Origin: Microcebus murinus
Lineage: Eukaryota; Chordata; Mammalia; Primates; Cheirogaleidae
Length of the DNA stretch: 64,000 nucleotides
Assembly: GCF_040939455.1 (NCBI RefSeq)
Contig: NC_134109.1
Span: 56,324,001 to 56,388,000, forward strand
Direction: 5' to 3'
Shown in pieces: positions 48,090 to 61,890 of this stretch (its first letter is position 1; each line of letters begins with the position of its first letter). Below the pieces are notes generated by a model. The model did not search any database. It was not told where the DNA came from and was given only the letters and a program-made list of their open reading frames with translations. A program made the translations under genes and the position numbers.

Positions 48090-49300
48090 GGGAGGAAGGT
48101 AGAAAGATAAAAAGGTATGATTAAAATGTTAAACAAAGGTAAGTGATTTTACTTTCTATTACCCCCAAATATAAGCCTGAATTTCCAGAACAGAGTTCTA
48201 GAACCAAACAAAACAATAGTGAGAAAGATGATATTTGCTAGTGGTTTTATGCTATTATTTGGAACAAGTGACTGAAATGTAATAAATTTATTAAAATGCA
48301 AAAAGAATCAGCAATATTTATTCCCGTCCACCTTCAGGTCATCACCAAATTCTGACTTGTCTTGTGGTGGCCTCAATTAGTCATCCAGTATTTACATGTA
48401 CATATACTCCGATTTCTTCTGACACACACAGGAAAGGGGAGATGGAAATGTGTTCATTCTGCATCTCCTCATTCTTCTTTCCAAGTGGTGGGCACTTGTT
48501 ACAACTGGTGCTTTTATTAGTGATTGTCCTTTTGGCCTGCCTATTTTATATTGCTCATGTGTTCTTTCAAATTCCCTGATAGCCCATAAACGCCTTTGCA
48601 TCTGGATCTGGATAAGGGTGTGTTTTTCTCTTGTATTTTTCCCACAGTAGCCAGGCAATGCAATGTGCATACACAGCACAGCCATAAATGTTGACTGACT
48701 TTATCTATAAGGCCCACACTCTCTTCTCACAAAAAAGAAAATGATGCTAGAGGAAATGAGGATGATGGAGAATATGTAGAGAGGCTATAATTAGCTTTTC
48801 ACATGACAGGATAATCCTAACGTTAGATCTGAATTATAGCTGAGAGGAATTATCTCTGAAGAAAGACAGTGTAGAACTATATATCTTTTGTGTTTCCAGC
48901 TGCTCAAGCCTCTTGCTTAATTAACAAATGTTTGTATAGAGTGGTTAAGACATTCAATCTGTAGAAGAACTAATTATTATGATTATTTTATATTAAATCC
49001 TTCTCACTCTGTAGCTGCCTTAACTCTGTATTTTGGAACGTATTCACAGAAACTACTAATACAAAGAAGTTGGAGTGGTTTGTGTTCATGGCTCATTTCT
49101 TATATAATTTTCCTTTGTCTTTCTTTTCCTTTTTTGCTTTACTATATCAAGAAGTGGCTGTCAACTAGCCATAACCAAAGTGTTCTCTTTTAACCAGTCT
49201 TTTGCTAAGCAGATAATCACCTGTATATTTTAAACCAACTCTAGAGGATCATCCTAAACAAGGTAGGAAACTCGGAAGCCATAAAAGGAAAGACTGACAT
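48090..49300. other. Single-copy DNA, no gene seen
   Basis: No exon or named repeat. Confidence 0.4.
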
Positions 49301-49309
49301 ATTTGACCA

Positions 49310-50500
49310 CTCAGGATACAGTCAGAACTGCTATTGCAAAGAACCGCCTTTTCCCAAGTGGCTTGAGGATGTAAAAGCTTATTTCTCTCTCGTGTAACAT
49401 TTCTGGGGCAAGCATTCCTGGTGGTGGTGGACTGCTGGCAGACCTTGTGGTCATTCAGGAACTCAGGCTTTTTCCAATTTAATGAGTCACAGTGTGCCAG
49501 TTATCAATTTATTCCCCTTAAACTCCACATTCTTCAATATGTGCTCTATGATACTGGACAGAAATCCTTTAGACATCTTCCTTTTATAGTGGGCAAGATG
49601 TTAAACTTTCTCAGTAGAGGCTGCAGGAGGGACACTGCTGGAGAAAGGGGCATTTGCTATTTTTGGCAGCTATACAGGTCAGCAGTGTGGGTGTGAGGAC
49701 ATCCAGTAGAGTTCTACCCTAACCATGCACCCAGAATGAGTGTTTCTTGGCAACCGTACAGCCTAAGCCTGGCCTGGTGAATGAATTTTCTGCAGCCCAG
49801 CTCATGTGGAAACCAGCTCCTGAAGGCCTCCTGCCCCCACAGGTGCTGCAGCTCCCGTTGCAGACCTGTGCCCCATGCCCTTAGCCCCTCTGCATGGCTA
49901 GGCCACTAGGCCACCAGTTGCTGATTGTCTGAGCCCAGTCTCTACTCTGGAGGGTTGCTTCCTGCTTGTCTATTGACTGCAGTCCAGCTCTGAACTGGGC
50001 AAACAAGTGTATTCCTTTCTATCTAGTAGGCTGAGCTATATCTGTCACTGTGGTCTGAACCCCAGCTTTGAGAAGGAGGGCTCTTGTAAGTGTGGGCTTC
50101 CTTAGGTATTCTTTCCCTCAGCTCTGAGGTACCACATAGTGTTTCCTTTTACCCTATAGCCACTCATTTATCAGAGTTTAGTAATTTTTTATATTAACCC
50201 TTTATCCCCGCCCAGTTTCTAATTGGACCCTGACTGATACACATGATTTTATCATTTCTTAGGGTTTTGTCTTTTCCATGGTCAAAACTGACTGTCATGT
50301 CCAGGTTCCAGCTGGTGGAAGGCAAGAGAACATGGAGGGGGCATGTCTACTATTTTTAAGACCTAAATCTGGGAAGAGGCACATACTGCTCTTGTTATAT
50401 CATGTTGTGAAAGTAAGTCTCAGAGCTATACCTAATTGCAAGGGAGCAGGGAAGTGCAGGGTAGCCATGTGCCAAAGGAGAAAGCAGAATGGGTTTTAGT
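49310..50500. mobile_element. Probable ancient LTR/repeat composite (family uncertain)
   Basis: The outer parts (49310-49450 and 50280-50500) look like two halves of an old interspersed repeat. The inner part ends at about 50240 with 'ggaccctgactgatacac', an LTR-like terminus. GC is higher than the flanks. No protein signature is seen in the frames. A repeat library search is needed for names. Confidence 0.35.
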
Positions 50501-50534
50501 GGGCAACTGGTAATCTCCAAACCAATTGGCTAAA

Positions 50535-51290
50535 AATTTTAGAAACTGTATGGCAAAAGACATCAAAAGTAAAAGAGAACCATAGACTGAGAACAAAATT
50601 TACACCATATATTCCAAATAAGGGGTTATAGCCCACAAAGATCTCCCATGAATTGATAGCAAAAATAAAACTCAAGTTAGGAAACTGAAAGGCTAAACAA
50701 ACCAATAATAAAACCAAATACAGAATAAACACCATGGGGAAGACATTTAACCTTATGAGTAATTAGGGAAATGCTAATTAAAGCAACAATGAGATATCAC
50801 TTTTTCCATCTATCAGTTTGGCAAATATTAGAGTAACAATAGCTAATGAGAGAAATATGTGCTCTTTTCTTTCTAAGTAGGGTTATAAATTACTATAACA
50901 TTTAAGAAAAGTAGGCTAGATAGGTATTCTTTGCCTCAAGACTCCCACTTTTAGAAATCTATCCTTTAAAATAAAAACTCTACTTACATAAGTTTATTGA
51001 TGTATTTGTAGAAGCAAAAACCTTAAAGCAACATGAATGTACAATATGAAAATGATTAAATTTATTGTATTATATTTATACTATGGTATATTATTTGGCT
51101 ATTAGAAAACAGGAATCTGTTCTATGTTTATTGATCTAGAGTTATATTCATAATATATGTAAAGCCAGTAAAAGTAATTTGCAACAGATGAATAAGAAGA
51201 TTCCATTTGTACATAAACTAATAACCAAGAAACTCTATACATGTTTCTATGTTTCAATATATTTGTATGGAAAAAGTGTGGGAGTGTGTA
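50535..51290 (+). mobile_element. Old L1 3' portion, sense
   Basis: 'aatgctaattaaagcaacaatgagatatcac', then 'ctatggtatattatttggc' and a terminal AT-rich part, is the sense L1 ORF2 end and 3' UTR. This is the only sense-oriented L1 seen in the window. Confidence 0.7.
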
Positions 51291-51298
51291 TATATATA

Positions 51299-51351
<53 letters not shown>

Positions 51352-51355
51352 GGAG
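51288..51355. repeat. Compound (TG/TA)n-(CA)n microsatellite
   Basis: Alternating TGTG and TATA runs pass through a long (TA)n into (CA)n. Purine-pyrimidine alternation continues throughout. A GGGA/GAAGG run follows. Confidence 0.93.
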
Positions 51356-51379
51356 GGAGGGAAGGAGGGAGGTTGCTGA

Positions 51380-52435
51380 GGATAATTAACTTAAAAATAA
51401 TTAAAAAATTTGTTTTACTGCTGATGTGATTCTTTTTTTCTCACTAGTTTTGAAAAAGGAGAGAAAAAAAAAATCCTCTTGCTCCTTGACAGGTGAAAAT
51501 TTTCACACATTTCACCTGCAAATCACCAAGGCCTAGAGAGAAAGATTCATCGGAGTTTCACAGTTTAGTTGTAAAACTATGAAGTGTTTAAAGAACAGTT
51601 TTCTAGAAATCTGATTCACTGAAGCTCCTGGTCCTTGGGAAAGAAAATCAATACCTGTCTGTCTGCCTTGGTAGCTGGGTTGTTGATGGTGTTGTAGATA
51701 TATTATTTTGCTGATAAAGAGAAAAAAAAGTAAGCACTTCCTAACAGTAGGAGTGAGCTAATTGTAGATCCAGGAATGAAGCTTTCAATCTTCAGTATGC
51801 TTTTTGGCCTGAGTTGCCCTTTGTATCCAAATTCTCTTTATCATAGTGTAGATTCCTGAAAATGAAACTGAGATCATCAAAAGAACTGTTGAGTTGTGAA
51901 AGGCAAATTTGGCATTCTCTTTCTTGTTACTATGATGGTGGAAGATTTTACTGTTTCCTGGACTAAGGAGGTAAATTATTTTATTGAGCTTTTGGCGACA
52001 AGTTGTGCACGTAATCATAATAAAGCTTCAGGTGTAGGGTAGAGAAAACTTCTACATCCAGATGTCAAAGAAGGGTAGTTCCAATTTCATCTCTTACTTT
52101 GATAACATACTGATATTTTGACAGCCAAAAGTAGAATAATGTGTAACTGTTATGGGGCTGGAAGTAGAACTTTCATCAGAATGTGGCATGTTGTGGCTTC
52201 TGAGGTGCTGACAGTATTCTGCTTGACTTGGGAGGTTTGTTATAGCTAAAATACACATTTATGTTTCATTCACTTTTGTGTATGTGTACTACATTTCAAA
52301 TTTAAAAAGATTTTTAAAAAAGAGGAAGGGAGGATGGAATGAAAGAAAGAAAAAGATGGTTGGGTTTTGACAGGCAAGTGTGAGCAAAGAGAGATAATGG
52401 TGTTAAATGTGTTTAGAGATAGTAATTATTATTAA
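51380..52435. other. Single-copy DNA, no gene seen
   Basis: No exon or named repeat. Confidence 0.4.
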
Positions 52436-52439
52436 TTTT

Positions 52440-53106
52440 TATTTAATTTAAAAATTTTTTCAGCATATTATGGGGGTACAAATGTTAAGGGTTCATATAT
52501 TACCCATGCTCCCCCTCCCCCCTCCAGTCAGAGCTTCAAGTGTGACCCTCCCCGAAATGTTGCACATCTCACTCATTATGTTTGTCTACACCCATCCCCT
52601 CCTCTCCTCTCCCACCTGCCGACACCTGATAAATGTTTTTCCTATATGTCCACTTAGGTGTTGATCCATTAATACCAATTTGCTGGTGAGTACATGTGGT
52701 GCTGGTTTTTCCATTCTTGAGATACTTCACTTAGTAGAATGGGTTCCAGCTCTATCCAGGAAAATACAAGAGGTGCTATATCACCATTGTTTCTTAAAGC
52801 TGAATAGTACTTCATGGTATACATATACAACATTTTATTAATCCACTCATGAATTGATGGGCACTTGAGTTGTTTCCACAACTTTGCAATTGTGAATTGT
52901 GCTACTATAAACATTTGAGTGCAGGTGTCTTTTTCATAAAGTGACTTTTGATCTTTTGGGTAGATGCCCAGTAATGGAATTGCTGGATCAAATGGTAGAT
53001 CTACTTGTATCGCTTTAAGGTATCTCCATATTTCTTTACACAGAGGTTGAACTAGTTTGCAGTCCCACCAGCAGTGTAGGAGTATTCCTATCTCTCCGCA
53101 TCCATA
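52440..53106 (-). mobile_element. Lemur-type L1 3' portion, antisense
   Basis: 'cagcatattatgggggtac', a C-rich tract at about 52510-52525, the ORF2 C-terminal frame (reverse, 52669-52914), then 'cagtcccaccagcagtgtag'. Truncated at about 53106, where a second L1 3' end begins directly. Confidence 0.88.
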
Positions 53107-54367
53107 CCACCATTTATTTTTTAAAATTTCAGAATATTATGGGGGTGTACACGTTTTGGTTACATGAATTGCTTTTGTGCAGTTTGAGTCCAAGTTATAA
53201 ATGTGCCCATCCCCAAGATAGTGTACATTGTATCTGTTAGGTGTGAATTTATCTGTCTTCTCCTCCTCCTTCCTCTTGGTTTTCTCTGAGTTTTACTATC
53301 ATATGTGCACATGAATATTGATCAGTTAGTTCCAATTTAATAGTGAGTACATGTGGTTTTTGTTTTTCCATTCTTGTGATTCTTTATTTAGAAGAATGGT
53401 CTCCAGTTCCATCTAGGTTTTTACAAAGATATTAGTTCACCATTTTTTTATGGCTGGGTAGTATTCTATGGTATACATATACCACATTTTATTAATCCAC
53501 TCATGAATTGATGGGCACTTGGGTTGATTCCAACCTTTGCAGTTGTGAATTGTGCTGCAATAAACATTCTAGTGCAAATGCGTTTTTGATAAAATGACTT
53601 TTGTTTTTCTTTTGGATAAACACCCAGTAGTGGGATCACTGGATCAAACAGTAGATCTATTATGAGTTCTTTGAGGTATCTCCATACTATTTTCCATAGC
53701 GGTTGCAGCAGTTTGCAGTCTACTAACAGTGTATAAGTGTTCCTATCTCTCTCTATCCATGCCAGCATCTATTGTTTTGGAACTTTTTGATAAAAGCCAT
53801 TCTCACTGGGGTTAGGTGATATCTCATTGTGGTTTTGATTTGTGTTTTTCTGATGATTAGTGACATTTGAGCATTTTTTCAAATGCTTATTGGCCATTAG
53901 TCTTTCTTCTTTTGAAAAGCTTCTGTTCATGTCTTTTGCTCCCTTATAATGGGTTGTTTGATTTTTATTCTTGCTGATTTGCCTGAGTTCTTTGTAGATT
54001 CTGGTTATTAGTCCTTTATTGTATGTATAGCATATGAATATTTTCTCCCATTCTGTAGATTGTCTATTTGCTATGTTGATTATTTCCTTAGATTTGCAGA
54101 AGCATTTTAATTTAATCAAGTTCTATTTATTTTTGTTGTCACTGTGATTGGCCTTGAGGTCTTCTTCATAAATTCTTTATGTAGGTCAATATCTAGAATA
54201 GTTTTTCAACAGTTTCTTCTAGAATTCTTATGGTTTTATGTCTTAGATTTAAGTCTGTTATCTGTCTTGAATTAATTTTTGTGAGTGGTGAGAGATATGG
54301 AATCTGTTTCAATCTTCTACATGTGGCTATCCAATTTTCCAAGCACCATTTGTTGAATAGGAATTCT

Positions 54368-56035
54368 CTTTCTCTTTTTTTTTTTTAGCAGCCCACACAG
54401 TTTATTCAGCAATATAACGGAAAGAACCTCCATCATAATAGACATAAGGCAGATACAAGATGAATCTCTGGGGTACATTCTTTATATGGACTAACAAATA
54501 ATTTAAGGTCTAACAACATGTGGCAAGTATAATTTGTTGCACACCAATAGTCATTCATTTCCCACTTCTCTCTACCTAATGAGCCCAGATTTTATCAGTG
54601 GAGGCAATGTGTCCTACCCAGGCAATACTAATCCTGTTCCCCTCTATCAAGCTTTCCTAGGCTGTCTTGGGAACCAGTACCTTCTAATGAGATGTTAAGA
54701 AGAAACCTGCTATGAACTTTGGGGAAAGACTTTATTCCCAAATAAAAGATAGACTTGAAAGGAGAAGACTTTTGCTTCCTACTTCTAGCCTTTGCCTGGG
54801 ATTAAAATATCTGGTGCAACAACAATATTGTACTCATTGAAGAAACCACCATAAGGACAAAAAGCAAACATGACAAGGATCCCAGGGAAAGACAAAAAGA
54901 ACTTGGGTCCTTGATAACATTGTTGAGGTAACATACTAGCACTAGATACCTAGCATATTAAGTGTAATTTACAAATTGTTCAGTGGCCTCTGAGTTGTTC
55001 TCAATAGCTTTTTCTAGGTGCTTAGCCCCAACTCTGGTTCCATGATTTTCATAAACATGAAAAATCCAGAATGTGGCCAATATTCAGCAAGACCTTCTTA
55101 GTTCTAAGAAAGATGCTTTCCCTAGACTGTTCATAATACACATGGAGTCAGGCTCGATAATTCCTTTCATCATGTATCTCATACAGGTACTTTTCCATTT
55201 CCAGGGGAGGACATTGTAAATTCACTCATCACAAATGTCAGTCTTTGTTTATGTAGAGCAAAGTGCAGACAGGTGGCATATTTCTGCATGTTTTTACACA
55301 AGCTAGGCATGTGCTGCCTAATACTATGTGACTTCTCTGACAGTGACCAGTTATCACTATCACAGCCACACTGAGGATGGGCCAGAGTCAATGATGAATA
55401 AATGGTTATATATTGATATATATATAAATATATACCGTCACTGGTCAATGTATAAGATGTGGAATTTAGAACAGAATTCTTATTAAAATTTACTGGAATA
55501 ATCTAGGATCCAGCTTCAATGAGAATGCTTTCTCACAAAAGTTACCTTTAGAAATACCACTATGCAGCATGCACTGTGGGGCCTCCCTTTTAGGACTTAT
55601 CATTTGTCAATAATTAGGCTGTGGAACTTTTTAGGAGTGGCAACATAGTTCAAAACATTGCTTATAGGGAATATGGATTAGTCTAGCTGTAGATGAACAA
55701 TCTGGCTTGAATACTGACTAAATTCATGCTGAAAAAAATATGTGTAGGCCACAGAAGCAGATCCAATGATTTAAGCAGATCCCCAAAGTAAGTGACAGTG
55801 CGGGTCAGAGTTAGAAATGAGTTATTTTTCCCATCTTCCTTGGGCTACTAGCACATAACCCCCTATAACTTGATGATTTTGACTGTTGGAGAAGTTGTTT
55901 GCTTTGGCCAAGTTTTTTATTTAAGGTTTTGTCTGTTCTGGTCAAGATTAACTATAATGCAGGGTTAAAACCAGCTAATCTAGAGTCATGTATTCTTTTT
56001 CTAACCAGTGGAGGACCCAGAATAAATGGATGGTA
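54368..56035 (-). pseudogene. Unidentified ~1.67-kb processed retrocopy, antisense, inside L1
   Basis: Poly-T at about 54375-54386 is followed by 'tttatt' (AATAAA in reverse) 14 bases further in, the expected spacing for a polyadenylated RNA copied on the minus strand. The ends are flanked by direct copies of TGAATAGGRATTCT (54354-54367 and 56036-56049, one mismatch), and L1 sequence continues across them. The longest antisense frame is 89 codons (55179-55448) and matches no family I recognise, so the source may be a 3' UTR or a non-coding RNA. The 3' third may itself contain an old LTR. Confidence 0.8.
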
Positions 56036-56107
56036 TGAATAGGGATTCTTTACTCCACTGTATATTGTCCTCTACTTTGTCAAAGATCAGATGGCAATAT
56101 GTAGTTG

Positions 56108-56408
56108 TTTTTTTTTTTTTTTTTTTTTTTTTTGAGACAGAGTCTCACTTTGTTGCCCAGGCTAGAGTGAGTGTCATGGCGTCAGCCTAGCTCACAGCAA
56201 CCTCAGACTTGGCTCAAGCAATCCTACTGCCTCAGCCTCCCAAGTAGCTGGGACTACAGGCATGCGCCACCATGCCTGGCTAATTTTTCTATATATATTA
56301 GTTGGCCAATTAATTTCTTTCTATTTATAGTAGAGACGGGGTCTCGCTCTTCCTCAGGCTGGTTTTGAACTCCTGACCCTGAGCAATCCTCCTGCCTTGG
56401 CCTCCCAG
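56108..56408 (-). mobile_element. Lemur-type Alu, antisense, 5'-truncated
   Basis: A long T tail, 'gagacagagtctcac', linker 'tatatattagttggccaatt', then an end at 'ttggcctccca', short of the usual final 40 bases. The flanks share 'tgtagttg' (56100-56107 and 56409-56416). Inserted within the 53.1-57.8 kb L1. Confidence 0.9.
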
Positions 56409-56732
56409 TGTAGTTGGTTTTATATCTTGGTTCTCTGATCTGTTCCATTGGTCTATGCCTCTATTTTTGTGCCAATACCATGCTGTTTGGAGTACTGTGG
56501 CCTTGTAGTATAGCTTAAAGTCTGATAAAGTGATGCCTCCAGATTTGTTCATTTTGCTCAAGATTGCTTTGGCTATTCAGGCTCTTTTCTGGTTCCAAAT
56601 GCAGTATAGAATTATTCTTTCTAGATCTGCATGAAATGACTTTGGTATTTTGATGGGGATTGCATCGATTCTATATATCACTTTGAGTAGTGTGGATATT
56701 TTAACAATGTTGATTCTGCCCATCCAGGAGCA

Positions 56733-56775
56733 TGATGTTATTGTGATGTTATGATGTTATGTTGTTATGTTATTT
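56733..56775. repeat. (TGATGTTAT/TGTTA)n minisatellite-like run in L1
   Basis: About four to five imprecise units of 'gatgttat' or 'tgttat' in the L1 body, a local expansion of an L1 motif. Confidence 0.7.
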
Positions 56776-57830
56776 GTTCACATCATCTGCAATTTCTTTC
56801 TTCAGTGTTTCATAGTTCTTTTTGCAGAAATCTTTCACCTCCCTCGTTAAATATATTCCTAGGTGTTTTATTTTCTTTGTAGCTATTGTGAAAGGTATTG
56901 AGTCTTTGATTTGATTCTCAGCTTGACTCTTGTTGGTGTATAGGAGTGCTACTAATTTGTGTACATTGATATTGCAGCCTGAGACTTTGCTGAATTTATT
57001 TATCAAATTCCAGGAGTCTCTTGGTGGAATCTTTGAGGTTTTCTAGATATAAGATCATATCATCAGCAAAGAGCAATAGTTTGATCTCGTCTTTCCCCAT
57101 TCAGATACTCTTAATTACTTTCTCTTGTGTTGTTGATCTGGCTAGGACTTCCAGCACTATATTGAATAGACGTGGTGACAGTGGGCAAGTGGGCATCCTT
57201 GTCTTGTTCCAGTTCTGAGTAGATATGTGTTCAAATTTTCCCCATTCAGTATGCTGTTGGCTGTGGGTTTTTCATATATGTTTTTTATAATTTTGAGATA
57301 TGTTCCATCTATGTCTATTCTGTTAAGACCTTTTACCATAAAAGGGTGCTGAATTTTGTTGAATGCTTTTTATGCATCTATTGAGAGGATCATATGGTCT
57401 TTCTTTTTGCTTTTGTTTATGTGGTGAATCACATTTATGGATTTATGTATGTTCGACCATCCTTGCATCCCTGGATGAAGCCCACCGGGTAGCCCTGGAT
57501 TATTTTTTGATGTGCTGCTGAATTTTGTTTGCTAGAATTTTGTTGAGGACTTTTGTATCTACATTCATAAAGGATATTGGTCTATAGTTTTCTTTTTTTT
57601 TTTGTTGTGTCCTTTCCTGGCTGTGGTATCAAGGTGATACTGGCTTTGTAGAATGAGTTGTAGAGAACTCCTTCCTTCTTGATGTAAGAAGTAATTTCTG
57701 CAGTATGGGTACCAATTCTTTGTAGGTCTGATAAAATTTGGCTGTGAAACCATTGGTCTGGTACTTTTTTTGTTGGAAAATTTTTTATTGCTGTTTCAAT
57801 TTTGTTCTTTTGTTTATATAGGGATTTTCC

Positions 57831-58125
57831 CCCTTGCCTTACTCATATGGACATGTTTATAGCATATGTTGGGTAAGAACCTTTGACTTTGCTTGTAGGT
57901 GCTTTGATAGTGATCTAGCTTCTGCATGGGTGCCTTAGTGTGGCACCCATATATCCTTAGTTATAAATATCCTTAGTGTGGTGGTTTCCTCAGTTCCTAG
58001 TTGTTTGTAGGCTATATGAGTGGTGAGCTATGTGAGTGGGCAGATTCCCTGCCTCTCTTTGATGAGGGAGGATTGAGGTCTTTGAAATCCTTTCTCTTTC
58101 CCCAGCCCTGTGGTCTTCTGAACAA
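57831..58125. other. Unassigned sequence between L1 and LTR
   Basis: It contains a short imperfect direct repeat around 'ccttagtgtgg' (57930-57985). I could not assign a family. Confidence 0.35.
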
Positions 58126-58129
58126 TGTG

Positions 58130-59700
<1,571 letters not shown>

Positions 59701-59833
59701 CCCATTGTGATTTGTAATGGCATGCCCAGTTTAATCTCTGCGGCAATAGGTAGTGCTTGTGGGTGAGAATTAACTGCACCCTATATGATTGAATCAGTAA
59801 ATTCCACAAAGAGCATGCAAATTGACCTCCCCA

Positions 59834-59850
59834 TTGTCAGTAGGTGGCAC
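59834..59850 (+). promoter_or_regulatory. Weaker CTCF-like motif
   Basis: 'ttgtcagtaggtggcac' matches the CTCF core except for the first C. It is at the edge of the GC-rich L1-like stretch. Confidence 0.35.
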
Positions 59851-61211
59851 TTGTCAGAAGGAATAAGCTGCAATGTTGTCTTTGGGCCCTGTGACCAGCT
59901 CTAGTTCCTCAGGAGAAGCACTCAAATGTGCCAGGTGGTGGGTGTGGCCCTGGAACTTCAGGTGAGTCCTGATTCTCTGCCATAGCAGGAATTGGTGGGG
60001 GAGTATGGGTAGGTGGGACTAGGTTTGGTGAGTTTGCTCTCAGGCTCCCCCAAATCTGGTAAAGTATTTGTTTCAGCAGAGGTCAAATATCTGCTCCCAG
60101 CTTCTGGACAATGTCTCCAGAGAAAGGCTGAAGTGGCTCCACCAACCAGCAAGTCTGCTCGTGGAGACTAGGCTGGCTGAGATTCACAGTCTGGCAACCT
60201 GGAGTGGGCCCCGCTCCTCTCTGCCCTCCCCTGCTCTGCAGTTTCCCCCTGGCATCTGCTGGCAGGTAGGAGCTCAAGCCAGCTAAGTTCCCCCATACCT
60301 GTGATGTGGCCTGGGAGTTTCCCCGCCCAGGATCCTGGCCTGTGCTGAGAGTGCAACCCTCCTGTGGGGTGAGGGGTGCCCCATAAGCAGGCTGAAGCTA
60401 GGACCTACACTGCACTCTCTTCCCTGATCTGCCCATGTGGGCTCTCTTGCATCCTAGACTAATTCACAAATCTTCCCTCCTTGTCCCTGAGCAATGTGAT
60501 CGAGACTTGGGGGTATGGCATCTGGCCTGCAGGTCCATCCCTGAGTCCCCAAAGATTAATCCCTTATCATGCCTGGGAGAAGTAGGCTGTCTCAAGTTGC
60601 CTTTGCAGTGCCTAAGCAGGTTCAATGTCCCCCCACCTCAGAGCATGCCTTACTCTGATGGAGTTGCTGGGTAAGAAGCACCAGGGAGGGCTGGTGGGCA
60701 GGGAGCTCACAGTCCGAGCACCACTTAGTCTGCTGTAGGACCCCAAGAAGAAAGGTCTGAGCCCTACTCTATGGAAACCTCGGTGTGATGGCTCAATTGT
60801 CTTTCTTGGCAGCTGTGGATGGGGGAAGGGAGAGGGTAGGAGGGAGAACAGTTTGAATGGGGGAAAGCTAGCACTCTGCTTATGTCTGTCCCTCACTCTG
60901 GGAGACTGCCCAGCCAGAATGTCCAGGCACTGGAGTCACACAAATCGCCTGGGACCCCCTGGACTCTTGTGGCTCCTGCAACCTGTGCCAGAGTTGGGAA
61001 ATGTCTGTGTGGGAGTGAGCAAGATGAAACCTAAGGAGTTGAAGCCCCCTGGGGAGGTCAAAGGTGCACAATGGGTAAAGAAGCAATATGGCCCCTGCTG
61101 TCCCAGCTCAGGTCTGTGGAGACAGGAAGTGCCCTGGGTGCGGGGAGCCTGGTGCCCTATCCACAAGGAATTCCCAGTTCACTGGTGGCAGCAGTGTATA
61201 AAGAAAGTCTC

Positions 61212-61529
61212 GGCCGGGCGCTGTGGCTCACGCCTGTAATCCTAGCTCTTGGGAGGCCGAGGCGGGTGGATTGCTCAAGGTCAGGAGTTCAAAACCAGCC
61301 TGAGCAAGAGCGAGACCCCGTCTCTACTATAAATAGAAAGAAATTAATTGGCCAACTGATATATATATAAAAAAAAATTAGCCGGGCATGGTGGCGCATG
61401 CCTGTAGTCCCAGCTACCCGGGAGGCTGAGGCAGAAGGATCACTTGAGCCCAGGAGTTTGAGGTTGCTGTGAGCTAGGCTGATGCCACGGCACTCACTCT
61501 AGCCTGGGCAACAAAGCGAGACTCTGTCT

Positions 61530-61580
<51 letters not shown>
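61212..61580 (+). mobile_element. Young lemur-type Alu, sense, with ~50-bp pure A tail
   Basis: Starts 'ggccgggcgctgtggctcac'. The linker is 'ttggccaactgatatatata'. It ends 'gcgagactctgtctc' and is followed by about 50 uninterrupted A. Perfect direct repeats 'aaagaaagtctc' flank it (61200-61211 and 61581-61592). Perfect duplications, an unbroken tail and preserved CpGs make it the youngest-looking insertion here. Confidence 0.96.
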
Positions 61581-61585
<5 letters not shown>

Positions 61586-61890
61586 AAGTCTCTCCAGCAG
61601 CTCAGGAACCCACCAACTGTCAGAGATGTGAGAGAAGGAGAAACAAACTACTCCACTTACCCTTCTCACTGGGCTGCAAGCCTCTCAGGGGTTGATCTCT
61701 GCTGATACCTTGCTTGCTCCTGCTTGCTCTGCAACTTCTTCCCATGGAATCTCCTGAAGGCTCTGGGACCCTTGCCTCAGATCCACACCTGATCTCTGTT
61801 TGTCTGTTTTTACTCTTTTATCTAAAAATTCTCTGTCTTATTGAGACTCTCTGGCAGCTGGTATCTCTGATCAGCCATCTTCTTCCCATA

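Larger units (their letters stand above)
53107..57830 (-). mobile_element. Lemur-type L1, antisense, with two nested insertions
   Basis: 3' end 'ttcagaatattatggggg', then ORF2 in reverse from its C-terminus. The reading resumes after a retrocopy (54368-56035) and again after an Alu (56108-56408), and continues into the reverse-transcriptase region. Reverse frame 57157-57339 carries the 'GTRQGCPLA' stretch, and 56770-57006 the downstream 'HLGIYLT' block. L1 sequence is lost near 57830. Stops and frameshifts make it inactive. Without its insertions it is about 2.75 kb. Confidence 0.9.
59701..61890 (-). mobile_element. GC-rich stretch, probable L1 5' UTR, antisense
   Basis: About 1.8 kb (without the Alu) of GC- and CpG-richer DNA ends near 61890 with 'tctctgatcagccatcttcttccc'. 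In reverse this reads GGGAAGAAGATGGCTGATCAGAG, close to an L1 5' start and to the 5' end at 24.45 kb. No ORF1 is seen next to it. It could belong to the 53.1-57.8 kb L1, with ORF1 lost and later insertions between, or to another copy. Many 60-130 codon frames occur on both strands because of the base composition; none has a protein signature. Confidence 0.45.

Noticed and set aside
56770..57339. Reverse-transcriptase-like frames as a domesticated gene
   Set aside because: They are fragments of one decayed L1 ORF2, separated by frameshifts and stops.
60068..61239. Cluster of 60-128 codon frames in GC-rich DNA as exons
   Set aside because: Open on both strands without shared boundaries or splice logic; base composition explains the length, and the stretch looks like an L1 5' UTR.
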